From positions 124,001 to 188,000 of the forward strand of contig JAQMWT010000315.1 in NCBI GenBank assembly GCA_029834535.1: a DNA stretch of 64,000 nt, given 5' to 3'. Both the position numbers and the translations under genes were made by a program. This DNA is from Chrysophaeum taylorii. Lineage: Eukaryota > Sar > Pelagophyceae > Pelagomonadales > Pelagomonadaceae. The notes under the pieces are model-generated. The model did not search any database. It was not told the DNA's origin and saw only the letters and a program-made list of their open reading frames with translations. Shown here piece after piece: positions 23,735-33,800 of the stretch. The stretch's first letter is position 1. Each line of letters starts with the position of its first letter.

Positions 23735-24727
23735 ACAAGTGCAGGCCAGTAAGTTCGCCAGTAAGTTCACCTAGTCCCAATCTCTAACCCCAGTAAGTTC
23801 ACCTGGCCAGTAAGTTCGGTGTAAGCCCACTCGTGCTCACATCCACTCACCCCACTCTCCTTCGAGCTCGTCGCTCTCACCTCCGCCAATCTAAGCTGCT
23901 TTGATCCGTACACGCCGCTCGCCTTTGCGTTCACTCTAAAAACCCCTGTAAGTTCACTTGGTCTCAGTAAGTTCACCTGGTCACTCAGCTCACCTAGTCC
24001 CAATCTCCAACCCCAGTAAGTTCACCTGGTCCCAGTAAGTTCACCTACAGTGCGCGTGTAGACGCCGTGAGGGGGCTTATCGGTATTGCGCAGCACGTGT
24101 GGGGTAGGGTGGAGTCGTCGACTCAGAAGACGATATCCTCGGGGTTGCCGATCGACAGAGAGCCACGTAGAGCTGGACGTGGCAGAAGACGGGCTTGGGC
24201 AAGAGGACGCCGACCTCGCGGGGCGTCTGCCTCTGGCTCTTGTTGATCGTTTGGCGTCGGTGGGGCTTGAGGGATACAGGTTGGAGGAGCCTCGGTGACA
24301 ACGACACGATCGATCATGTATCTGGTACCGTTGCAGTGGCCGTGCGACGGGTCGAGGTTGCGAAGACTTTAAGCTCGCGATCAAAGTCAGCATGCCGTTG
24401 GTTGTCAGGGAGTTGAAAACTCTACTGTAAAGAGCGAGGCGTCGTCTTCCGACCCAGCCTAGTCAGCCGAAAAGAACTCCGACGCCTCGTCTCCGGGAAT
24501 AAAAGGCCGCAGTCATGCGCGCGTTGTCAGCATCGACAACATCGTTTCAACGGGGCGTGAGAATGGCGCGCTGGCTAAAAGAGCCGCCGCGGGTCGTGGA
24601 AATAGTCTGCGAGGTCGCCGTAGACGGCTTGGAGGATCACTGTCTGGCTCTCGCGCCTACCTGATCCTTACTCTCGCGCCTACCTGATCCTTACCCTAAA
24701 TCGAGGGACAAACAGACAGACAAACAA

Positions 24728-24758
<31 letters not shown>

Positions 24759-24863
24759 AACCCACATCCTTCATGCTCCCCACACACACCCCCCCCTCTT
24801 AGCAGTCGACATTTAAAGACAGACAGACAAACAGACAGACAAACATCTGTCGATTAGTAGTAA
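23735..24863 (+). repeat. Dispersed repeat copy C
   Basis: Direct tandem partner of copy B, offset by about 1,048 bp. Its 3' end carries an expanded GACAGACAAAC array (about 24707-24765) and an inserted block with the ATCCTTCATG and CTCTTAGCAGTCGAC motifs (24765-24820) before the shared CTGTCGATTAGTAGTA end. No terminal inverted repeats or transposase were found. Confidence 0.85.
24707..24850. repeat. GACA/AACA tetranucleotide microsatellite, interrupted
   Basis: Runs of GACAGACA and AACAAACA type units flank a 60-bp insert carrying the CTCTTAGCAGTCGAC motif. Shorter versions close copies A (2852-2880) and B (23675-23708). Confidence 0.8.
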
Positions 24864-25439
24864 GGATTATTTACTTAATTAATTTTGGTCTTCTGGTTTA
24901 GTTCTCATTCACGCCGAGCTTTTCAGCATTGTAGCTGAGCCTTACGATGCTTCCCACAAACTTGACGTAACGTTCCGACCCCTATTCTGCTCTCCACCAG
25001 GTTTGTCATCGTCGCCAGCTGTCCAACGTCACGTATGCTAAGCGGGTGCACATACCGCGATCGCAGCCTCGTCGCGACGGCGGCTTGCAGAATCCATTGC
25101 CGTCAATGCGATGTCGTCGACGACGGTGAAGGGCGAGATTTAATACGCAGAATCCAGAAAGACGTGGAGGACCTCTCAATACGAAAGATTCGTTCAGTGA
25201 TGCCATTCTCTCGTTCTGAAACGCCTTTTATTTATCTAGAAGGCGAAAGCAGTCATTAGAGCTGGAAGCACTAGCGAATGAAGCAACGCGGTTGTTGGTC
25301 ACCTTCATTTTTTTTCCCGCGTCTGGCCGACTGAAGTCCCGCCTCGTGTTTTTTCACAAAATAACTTCAGATGCTGAAACGATCCTGCGAGGAACGCTTC
25401 GTCGCCAAGGAGCGTGCGCTTGCTTCTCTGAGAGGCCAT
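24864..25439. other. AT-richer intergenic DNA, probably further pseudogene remnant
   Basis: No intact frame. It precedes the recognisable part of the decayed paralogue and may include even more eroded upstream sequence; a short stretch near 24955-24985 vaguely resembles the giant gene near 16725-16760. I could not establish alignment by eye. Confidence 0.3.
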
Positions 25440-27060
25440 CAACTCGACCTCGTCCGCAGATGTCATGAACGCTGTTGGAGAGGAACAGACAGGGCACACG
25501 AATGCGAGCATATCTAAAGGGAGGATTTTGACGGAGGTGTCGTTCAACTCGCTCAGTCAGGCAATTGTGACCTACGAGGCACCGAATGACTCTGCCACGT
25601 TGTTGAATTCCTCCACGCAGCTTGCCCACGGATCCTTTGCGATCGCAGAGCGAACGTCGGACGCGGTACTCTATCAGGCCGCGACATTGGCGACTTAACT
25701 GCCGATTAATCTTAGACGCTGCATTGACTGACTGCTCGAACTCGCATAAATTAATTGCCACCGCGTTATTGATTGAATGATTTTGCCGGGGCCAGAATTT
25801 CGGGCAAAATATCAACTCCCACAACCATCGCCCAGGCGCTCTCAAAGTCAACCATCTGTCGCTGGCATTGCGAACACGCGCGGACGACGACACGCCGTGA
25901 ACCGCCGCCGCCGCCGCGCTTGGCTCGTTGACAAGCGCGCGCCATGATTCGTTCAGCTTATCAATGTGCTACGATAGTCGTTGGCGTGCTTCTATCCACA
26001 TTTGAAGGAAGCGCCCGCTTCAAACATCGAAACATCGAAGAGACGACGACCAGGTCGAAAGAAATTACCGCAAATCAAATGTAAGCTACGGCGAATGTCC
26101 TCGTAGCATATGAGACAATAAACGAATATCCAGCAACAATCCATGTTCAAAGCGACCGCAGTCTCAAGGGTAACAACAACAACAACAACAACCTAAAGAT
26201 GTCGTTCGGAGATTTTTTTCGGTGTTAGCGACAATTTTCGCCGTGAGAAAAGCGAGTGCACAAGCAACACTTCGTGCAGCCTTCATAGGATAGCCGGAGA
26301 TAGAAGGCAACTATCATTTCACAATGCACGATGATGATTGCAGCAAAACTAGTAAGCCGCTTGCCGCGATAGTGTGACAACGCGCTCTGTGTGTAGTTTT
26401 GAAACGGGACTCCCTCGTCACGAAAGTAGCTCGCGACTGGCACGCGTGACACGGCATAAAAAAGCAAACGTGTCGTTACTGTAAAAATGTCATCAACGTC
26501 ACGATAAATTCAGAGGGTGGCGTCTCTAACGTGACGATGATGATAATTCGGGTGATTCCAGCGCGACAGCCGACGAGGCCTTGAACACGCTTGATCAATA
26601 TACTCCCATCGTCGCCCTCGGTACTACTGTCGACGACAATTTCGTAGCGACACCTTCACTCGCTGGAATCGGAGAGATCCTCAACAGACGGACCCTCTTG
26701 CGAGGGAAGAGCACACTTTCGCCGCGTTGTCACGAGCAGCACCGTGGAAAGCTACTCCTACAACTTAGTTTCATCATCAGCTCCAAGGGCTTCCAAGTCT
26801 GAGAATCGAAGCTTATTATTGTGAGTTGATCGTACTTTTGATGATAGCGCTCGAAGTATAGCATAGACGAAGACGGGTACGGGTGAGGCATTAATTGTCG
26901 CTGTTTTGCCACCACCACCTTGTCTCTTCGACAGCTATGACTCGCAACCCCAAGTTGATGGGCACGCAGCTGTGCACAAGAGTGGTGTGTGCAGCTCCGG
27001 ATCGCAGTATGAAAATGGGCCGGGAAATGCGACTAGAGTAGGTAGCTATCGTGTTCTTTT
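25440..27060 (+). pseudogene. Decayed paralogue of the 3' part of the giant REJ-GPS gene
   Basis: Blocks collinear with the giant gene remain. 25540-25680 matches about 17440-17590 (SFNSLSQ against SFDSLSQ, and AVLYQAATLAT against AVLDQAAATLL). 25780-25850 matches 17665-17745 (CCATCGCCCAGGCGCTCTCAAAG). 26368-26440 matches 18255-18340 (GTGTGACAACGCGCTCTG). 26508-26610 matches 18396-18510 (ADEALNTLDQYTP against TDEAVDTLERYTN). 26835-26880 matches the last part of exon 1, and 26935-27005 matches exon 2 (AACCCCAAGTTGATGGGCACGC). An intron-like gap with a CAG end is kept at the intron 1 site, so this is a DNA-level duplicate, not a retrocopy. Stops and frameshifts interrupt every block, for example TAA at 25696. 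Confidence 0.8.
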
Positions 27061-27123
27061 TGATCTATACCTCGCAATTTAGGCCATCATCTAACGGCGG
27101 CAGCGCTCAAACAACCTTATAAT

Positions 27124-27363
27124 ATGTTGACTCTAAAGAGTGGCAACGACGAGAACGAGGTGGATTCGGTGTTTTTGAACGAATCCCCGAGATTTGGTCG
27201 TCCGTCGCCAGTGGGAGGTGGGCGACGAACGGCCTCTTTAAGGGGATGGATAAAAACGCAGGTGCTCGCGAAAAAGCAGGTGGGGTTCGCTCTCTTCGCT
27301 GGCGGCAGTTTCCTACTGTCTCGGGCGATTGATGGTCAGCTCGCACGAATGGCCTTCGTCGCG
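27124..27363 (+). CDS. Small hypothetical protein with C-terminal hydrophobic helix
   Basis: An 80-codon frame starts at ATG 27124, following an AT-rich leader. The product has an acidic/polar N-terminus, a basic middle (RRTASLRGWIKTQVLAKKQ) and a hydrophobic helix, VGFALFAGGSFLLS, near the C-terminus. This layout is typical of small tail-anchored or mitochondrial outer-membrane proteins, but I cannot assign a family. It lies just after the pseudogene and is not obviously derived from it. It may be a genuine small gene. Confidence 0.4.
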
Positions 27364-27808
27364 TAATTCTCGTCGTCTTGTGTTGTGCCATATTTGTGTT
27401 TGCCATGGAGATCCTATTCGCCTGCGCTACTGACTGACCAAAGAGCCGTCTTCCGTGGCGCGTCGCTGAGCACTCGACGCGAATTGAAGACTAATTCGAT
27501 CACTTATTAACTCTTCTCATAACAAAAACGACGCAGACGAGGTGTACCGATCGTCGCGCGGCAATTAGGCTTTTACCGGTTTCCCCGGACGTCCTCTCTT
27601 GCCAAAGTCTTCTTCTGCTCGAGTGTCCAAACAAAATCCAGGCGCGACGAAAAGTCGTGCTTCGCACTCAAGACGACTTCGACGCCGACCGGAAAGGACG
27701 AGCCCTTGATTGATCCTACTAGGCGGAGCGTTCAGGTAGTTATCCCCGAACGAAGGCCTCCAGGAATCATGGTCTAAGACAAATAGCGATGGATGCGCGA
27801 CAACTGTG
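27364..27808. other. Intergenic between small ORF and NOP2 3' end
   Basis: 445 bp with no supported gene. It must contain the 3' untranslated region of NOP2, which is read from the minus strand. A small minus-strand exon at 27570-27680 cannot be excluded. Confidence 0.4.
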
Positions 27809-29707
27809 TTATGAATGAGAGGAGAATTTTCTTCTTTTCAGTGATGGTGTTGCCGTCCGAGGTGGCTTTTTTTCGCAGCCCTCCACCTCCACCTCCTTCT
27901 TCGAGGCAACAGCCGTCTTGGCCGGCACGTTGTTGTTCTTCCTCTTCGTCATCATCATCCTCATCGTTTTCTTCTTCTTGTTGACGGAGTGCTCCTCCTC
28001 CTCCTTCTTCTTCTTCGAGGCAACAGCCGTCTCGGCAACAGCCGTCTCGGCAACAGCCGTCTCGGCAACAGCCGTCTCGGCAACAGCCGTCTCGGCAACA
28101 GCCGTCTCGGCAACAGCCGTCTCGGCAACAGCCGTCTCGGCAACAGCCGTCTCGGCAACAGCCGTCTCGGCAACAGCCGTCTCGGCAACAGCCGTCTCGG
28201 CAACAGCCGTCTCGGCAACAGCCGTCTCGGCGGGCTGCTTCTTCACGTCGCTGTTGGTCTTCCTCTTCGCCATCATCGGTTTTTTCTTCTTGTTCACCGC
28301 CGAAGGCTCCTCCATCGTTTTTTTCTTCGAAAGATCCTCCTCCTCCTCCTCCTCGTCGTCCCTCATCATCATCTTCTTCTTGTTGTTGTTGCGGAAAGAA
28401 TCCTCGTCCTCCTCCTTGCTCTTTCTCTTCTTCTTGTCGTTGAGGGACGGCTCCTCGGAGTGCACCTCCTCTTCCGGAGGGGCGCGGCGACCGTTGCTGG
28501 TTTTCTTGAGCTTGGCGACAAAGAATCCGTCCATGTTGTGGGTGTGCGGGTAGAAGCGTCGCGCGAGACCCATGGAGGGGTGGAAGCGATTGCGGTGGTA
28601 TCTCTGAAAGGCCGGAGTCGCGTGGTCGAGGCACGGAAGGAGGGCGCAGTGCCGGGCGTCGAGCGCGTACTGGACGACGGCCTCGTTCTCCTCGACGGAG
28701 ACGCTGCAGGTCGAGTAGACGAGGATACCTCCCGGTTTGAGGGCGTCGAGGGCGGCGACGATGAGCTGTCTCTGGAGGTGCGAGAGTTTGGTAACGTCGG
28801 CGAGGGTTCTCGCGCCCTTGATGGAGGGGTCTCGCGACATGACGCCGAGGCCCGTGCAAGGTGCGTCGAGGAGAACTCGATCGAAGCCGCCGATCGTGCC
28901 AGGAATAGTCCTGCCGTCGCCGACGCAGGCGATCGCGTTGGTGACGCCGAGGCGGTGGAGGTTCGCGACGGTGGCTTTGTGACGATCTTTCTTGAGGTCG
29001 TTGGCGACGATCGTGCCAGCGTTCCGCATGAGCTGGGCGATGTAGGTCGTCTTGCCGCCGGGCGCGGCGGCGACGTCGAGAATGCGCTCGTTTGGCTGCG
29101 GATCGAGCGCGATCACGGGGCACAAGCTCGCCGCCGACTGGAGCATGTAGTGGCCTGCGAGATATTCGGGCGTAGCCCCGACCGGGACCTCGCTCTCGCT
29201 GATCTTGATGCCGACGTTCGACCAGCGCGCGACCGGTTCGCACCGCACTCCGCGCTTGGAGAGCGCTGCGAGCAGGTCTTTTCGCTTCGTCTTGAGCGTG
29301 TTCGCGCGGATCACGACGGGTCGCGGCTTGTCCGAGGCTTGGAGGAACTCTAAACACTCCGTCGGCGAGAACATTCGGAGAAACAGCTCCACGAGTTCCT
29401 CGAGGATCCCAAAATACTCGGACAGGTCGGCGCTCAGCTGCGAAAGGTACTCCGCCCGCGGACGATTCCCCTCGCGAAGCTCGCGGAACGATCCCAAGAT
29501 CCGCACAGTCTTCGTGATCCGACGCAAAACCTCGCCCGGGTTCCTCAAGTTACCCTCATCATCATCATCCTGATGATGATGATGATCCAGATCTTCGTCT
29601 TGATCCTCAGCCAACGGCCCAAGGTCGTCGCCATCTTCTTCTTCTTCCTCTTGATCATCCTCCTCGAGTAATAAAGTGCGTTTCGTCGTCGTCGTCGTCG
29701 TCGCCAT
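27809..29707 (-). CDS. NOP2: NOP2-type 25S rRNA (cytosine-C5) methyltransferase
   Basis: Nucleolar RNA m5C methyltransferase acting on large-subunit rRNA during ribosome assembly; 632 residues. It has an acidic N-terminal tail (1-52), a PUA-less NOP2 linker, the AdoMet-binding motif DVAAAPGGKTTYIAQLM (about 211-227), and both catalytic cysteines in DAPCTGLGVMSRDP (Cys284) and YSTCS (Cys334). The family-specific RRFYPHTHNMDGFFVAKLKK ends the catalytic domain near residue 402. The tail is low-complexity and charged, and contains 14 perfect AETAV units from a 15-bp minisatellite. The start is ATG at 29707, only 21 bp after the stop of the upstream same-strand gene. Identification of the catalytic part is firm. 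Confidence 0.95.
   Translation of the reverse strand: MATTTTTTKRTLLLEEDDQEEEEEDGDDLGPLAEDQDEDLDHHHHQDDDDEGNLRNPGEVLRRITKTVRILGSFRELREGNRPRAEYLSQLSADLSEYFGILEELVELFLRMFSPTECLEFLQASDKPRPVVIRANTLKTKRKDLLAALSKRGVRCEPVARWSNVGIKISESEVPVGATPEYLAGHYMLQSAASLCPVIALDPQPNERILDVAAAPGGKTTYIAQLMRNAGTIVANDLKKDRHKATVANLHRLGVTNAIACVGDGRTIPGTIGGFDRVLLDAPCTGLGVMSRDPSIKGARTLADVTKLSHLQRQLIVAALDALKPGGILVYSTCSVSVEENEAVVQYALDARHCALLPCLDHATPAFQRYHRNRFHPSMGLARRFYPHTHNMDGFFVAKLKKTSNGRRAPPEEEVHSEEPSLNDKKKRKSKEEDEDSFRNNNKKKMMMRDDEEEEEEDLSKKKTMEEPSAVNKKKKPMMAKRKTNSDVKKQPAETAVAETAVAETAVAETAVAETAVAETAVAETAVAETAVAETAVAETAVAETAVAETAVAETAVAETAVASKKKKEEEEHSVNKKKKTMRMMMTKRKNNNVPAKTAVASKKEVEVEGCEKKPPRTATPSLKRRKFSSHS
28019..28235 (-). 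repeat. 15-bp minisatellite, 14 perfect units, inside NOP2
   Basis: The plus-strand unit GGCAACAGCCGTCTC is repeated 14 times without change and encodes AETAV on the gene strand. Both 15 bp and frame are preserved, so copy-number changes would not break the gene. It lies in the Lys/Glu-rich C-terminal tail, outside the catalytic domain. Confidence 0.95.
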
Positions 29708-29728
29708 TCCTGAATTCGAATCCTTACC

Positions 29729-30730
29729 CTATAGGAGAAATCGAATCGCCTGGTCGAGGTCGCCGTCGGCGCGCTTGAGGGCGGTCCTGGCCTGGGACTC
29801 GGGAAAGCCCATGGCGAGGAGGCGGGCGAGGCCCGGGACGTTGGGAACGGACTTGGCGACGTTGTAGTGGGGTTTGTCGGCGGAGGGTTGGTGATCGTCG
29901 AAGCGAGCCTCCACGCGCATCACGATGTCCGAGAGTTTTTTGTGCGTGGAAGGGGGGGTCGCGGGCTTTGGCGAGGTGCCGAAGGAAATGGTGGCCGAGG
30001 GCCAGAGGCCGAGGGCCTTGAGGGTCTGAGAGGCGTGCTTCTCCTCGAAAATTCTTCGCGTTCCGTCGTCGCGCAGCGTCCACGCGTCACACCAGAAGAA
30101 CGGGGGGTCGCCGCAGACGACGCGCCAGGTGCGGCCATCGACGAAGTCGTCGGGAGTGTCGGGGAGCGTGGCGAGGAAGCGGACAACACGGGCGAAAGTG
30201 TCGTCGGCGTCGAAGAATCGACTCGCGCGTCCGCTCGGGAGTTCGAAAGATAATCTCGCGCCCTGCGCGGGCTCGGCGGGCACCGACGCCGCCTGGCGCC
30301 GAGTCTCGGCGGCCCGAGCCCTTGCGTCTTTCTCGGGGGCGGCGCGCCGCGCCGCGTTGTCGAGCGCCTCGCGCGCGATCTCGATCCGATCGTCGACCGT
30401 TGGCAAAGACAGGAAACCCGAGCGCGGACCGAAGCCCGCGAGCTCGAGGACTTCGCGGCCCGCGCGGACCGCTCTCTGGAGCGGCGCCTGGCCCTCGATC
30501 GGCACGACGCGGAGCCTGGAATCCGTTGGACTCGCAGCGAGTCGCGTCACGTAGTCGAGGAGCTCGGAGACGAGTTCCGATGGCACCCGCAACGCCGCCT
30601 CGCGCATCGCCGACGCGAGCGCGCTGCGGGCGGCGAGAGCCTCGATGGCGCGCTCGAGGCTCCCGTCGTGCTCGGCCAGCGCCGCGCTCGCTTGCGCCTT
30701 GGGAAACCCCATCGCCTCGAGCGTTTCCAT
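29729..30730 (-). CDS. UBA-PUB-UBX-UBA domain protein, probable p97/CDC48 cofactor
   Basis: 333 residues. Residues 1-40 form a UBA domain (MGFPKAQASAALAEHDGSLE pattern). Residues 50-118 look like a PUB/PUG domain (LLDYVTRLAASPTDSRLRVV...PLQRAVRAGREVLELAGF). Residues 158-275 resemble UBX (LSFELPSGRASRFF ... TLKALGLWPSATISF). Residues 292-333 are a second UBA (LLAMGFPESQARTALKRADG). PUB and UBX domains are known to bind p97/CDC48, and UBA domains bind ubiquitin, so a role delivering ubiquitinated substrates to p97 is likely. The combination with UBA at both ends is not one I recognise from well-studied UBXN proteins. Start ATG 30730; it shares an 89-bp divergent promoter with the KAP gene. Confidence 0.8.
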   Translation of the reverse strand: METLEAMGFPKAQASAALAEHDGSLERAIEALAARSALASAMREAALRVPSELVSELLDYVTRLAASPTDSRLRVVPIEGQAPLQRAVRAGREVLELAGFGPRSGFLSLPTVDDRIEIAREALDNAARRAAPEKDARARAAETRRQAASVPAEPAQGARLSFELPSGRASRFFDADDTFARVVRFLATLPDTPDDFVDGRTWRVVCGDPPFFWCDAWTLRDDGTRRIFEEKHASQTLKALGLWPSATISFGTSPKPATPPSTHKKLSDIVMRVEARFDDHQPSADKPHYNVAKSVPNVPGLARLLAMGFPESQARTALKRADGDLDQAIRFLL

Positions 30731-30819
30731 TATTTATTCCCCTTTGTTTAGTTAGTTAGTTAGTTAGTTGTTGTAGGGGGTCGTTTTTTTTCCCCTAACA
30801 AACCAAACAACAACAACCG
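30731..30819. promoter_or_regulatory. 89-bp divergent promoter with (TTAG)n
   Basis: The only sequence between two divergent start codons. It has a TTAGTTAGTTAG run (about 30748-30768), a T-run, and an imperfect inverted relationship between the GTTGTTG-AGGGG left side and the CCCCTAACAAACC-AACAACAACAA right side. It must hold both 5' leaders and any core promoter. No TATA box is visible. Confidence 0.55.
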
Positions 30820-33800
30820 ATGATGAACCACCACTTTTCGTGGGCCTTCAGGGGCGAGGACGGCCGACCGCTCCGGACGCGAGGGGAGATGCTGAAGAAG
30901 GGAGGGAGCCGAAACCGCGCGAGCTTCGCTGGACGCAAGTGGCAGAAGCGGTTCTTCGCTTTGGACATCGATCGCACCGAGCTACGGTACTACGACGACG
31001 CCGCGATGGCCGCACAAAAAGGTGTTGTTCAGCTGACGCCCGAGACGCAAATCCAGGACAAGGGCCCCCGCGATTTCCAGCTGACGGCCTGCAAGGATGA
31101 CAGGGGCGTGATGCGCGAAGGGCCCGTCGAGTTACGAGCGCGCGATTCCGACGAGAAAGACGAGTGGACGACCTCGATCGCCTTCTCGCTCAACCTCGTC
31201 GTCCACGCGACGACGACGAATATGCAGCACCGGGTTGACCAACTTCGATTGCCGCGATCGATCACGCCGGTCGACGACGACGAGGAGATGGCACGGCCTC
31301 GAACAGCGGGCGCGAGAGCCTCGACGAGAGCCTCGATGAGAGCGGCGATGAGTGCGCTCGAGGAAATGGAAATCACGTGTGGCGGCGAGGGCTCTATGAA
31401 ATGGCGAGGCGTCGCGGCCGTCGGCACCACCAACACGCTCTTCTGTGCGCCATACAACGCCTCGACGGTGCTGGTGATCGACGCCGAGACCAAAGAGGTC
31501 GCAACGATAGAGTGCGAGGAGGTCGACGAGAAGAAATGCAAATGGACGGGCATCGCGGCCGTGGGGAACACCTTGTTCTGTGCGCCTTTCGATGCGTCAG
31601 AGGTGCTCGTGATCGACGCCACCACAAAGTCGGTCAGCGCGATCGACTGCGCGGGCTACTCTTTCGGCGGAAAGGAGGAGCGCGCGACCCGCAAATGGAT
31701 GGGCATCGCTGCCGTGGGGAACACCTTGTTCTGTGCGCCTTTCGATGCGTCGTCGGTGCTCGTGATCGACGCCACCACAATGTCGGTCAGCACCGTAAAA
31801 TGCGGCGTCGAGGGCGACGGCAAGTGGAGCGGCATCGCGGCAGTCGGCAGGACGCTCTTCTGTGCCCCGCACAACGCGTCGTCGTTGCTCGTCGTCGACG
31901 CCAAGACCAAATCGGTCAGCAAGATCGAGTGCGGCGTCGACGGTCCCTCAAAATGGAGCGGCATTGCGGCCGTGGGCGACACCCTGTTCTGCGCGCCGTA
32001 CGACGCGTCGTCGGTGCTCGTCGTCGACACCAAAATCAAGTCGGTCAGCACGATCGAGTGCGGCATCACCACCGGCGACGCCAAATGGAGCGGCATCGTG
32101 GCGGTGGGACCAACCCTGTATTGCGCGCCATACAACGCGTCGCCGGTGCTCGCAATCTCTTCGAAAACTAAAACCCTCCGCGCGCTCGATCGCCGCGAGG
32201 AGGAGGAGGAGATGTTTGGGACTAATTGGAGCGGCATCGCGGCGGCGGGCGAGACACTATTCTGCGCGCCGCAAGACGCCTCGTCGGTGCTCGTCATCCA
32301 TTCGAGGCGTGCCGACGAGATCATTACGCTGGGGCTAGCGGACGACGACGAGACTTTCGCGACCTCGTTCGTGGAGGAGGAGGACGACGAGGCGATCATC
32401 AATTCGGCGATCGAGGACAAGGCGACCGCGACGGGCGCTGCGCTCAACGACAACGCGAAGGGCGGTATCGATCGCTTCGGGTACCGCTCCTACGCCAAGG
32501 GCCTCGCCGAGATGCTCCACCGTGCCGAGCCGCCCGTCGGCGTGGGGATCTTTGCGAAATGGGGTGCGGGCAAGTCCTTCATGATCTCCCTGTTGAAGAA
32601 GGAGTTCGACCCAACGGCCCGCGAACACACCCGGTCGCACGACCTCGTGCAGTGGTTTGAGAAAGGATACGAGGACCTACCACAAGCGATGACGGAGAAA
32701 GACGAGTTCTACGCGGCGACGACCGCGCTGCTCTTCTCGGTTCCCGAGGCGCCGCTGTGGCTTGCGACGCTATACACGGCCATCATAGAAACGTTTGTTG
32801 ATGTCTTCAAGGTCGCGTGGGCATTGGTCGAGACGCTTGCTCATCTCTTCAAGTTCTCGCGGGTATGGCACGTGCCACTCTGCGCGTCCGGCGGCGTCGT
32901 TGGCGCGATCGCTTCGACGACCATCGTACCGCGAATAATGACAACACTAGCCTCGTCGTCCTCGTCTTGGAAGCACACATTCCAATACTTGGAGTGGCTG
33001 CAGCGTTGTTCCGAGCTCGCCTTGGTCTGCGTCGGCTTTATTATTGGAGTCGCCATCTCGCTCCTCGTTCTTCGCTACTGCGAACGTCGCGCCCAAAAGT
33101 ACGAGGACTGGCGGCCATGGGCATGGCGCGTCGAGCTTTGCGTGTCTTGTGGCTTCCTCGGCGCACTCGTCTTTTCTCGCGCGAGAATGCTACGCGCTTT
33201 TGACTCCGTGTCTTGGCACTACCCAAAGTGGCTGCGCGGCGGCGGCGGTTCGAAACTCGCGTCTGTCTTTGGATTCGGCGCCGGCGTCGTCGTCGGCGCG
33301 CTCATCGGGCAGCTCGTTCTGCACTATCGTGGTCCGCAGAAGAATAAAGACACGGAGCGATCTCGACTCGAAGATTTAGAAGCGCACGTTCCCCTCGGAC
33401 CATACTACGACGGCGAAACCCGGAAGGATAAAGAGTACATATTCGTCGACTTCAACGCGTGGGAGTACGCGGGCTCGAACGAGGTCTGGACAGGCCTCGT
33501 CGCCAACTTGTACAACAAGGTCGAAAGCCGCATCGCTCGGGGCAAGCGACAAAAAGTACACCGTTCGAACTACGGCTCGCCCGATCGCGACGACGCGCCG
33601 ATCGCTCCGGAGCGCGGCGGCGGCGTGGCCTCGGGTACTAATGTCAACTTCAAACGCAAATGGCGTGTGAGAACGGCGATGGCGCTGCTCAAACGTCGGT
33701 ATGGAGTGCGTGGACTCGAACTGCGCGTGTTTTTGTTCGTAGGAATAGCAGTCGCGTTCGTCGCGATATTGTTTTTCGAGGCCCTCGGCATTTCTAACGC

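Noticed and set aside
23064-24307. Equal-length 76-codon minus-strand frames in repeat copies B and C, tested as ubiquitin-like because of their length
   Set aside because: The sequences show no ubiquitin motif, and the differences between copies change most affected amino acids, so there is no sign of protein-level selection.
22430-24850. CRISPR-like array in the repeat island
   Set aside because: The short motifs are irregularly spaced without unique spacers, and the surrounding genes are eukaryotic.
27774-29357. 527-codon minus-strand frame with DGCCR repeats and 454-codon plus-strand frame with LGNSR repeats
   Set aside because: Shadows of NOP2, whose frame has all catalytic motifs; the perfect 15-bp repeat keeps every frame open.
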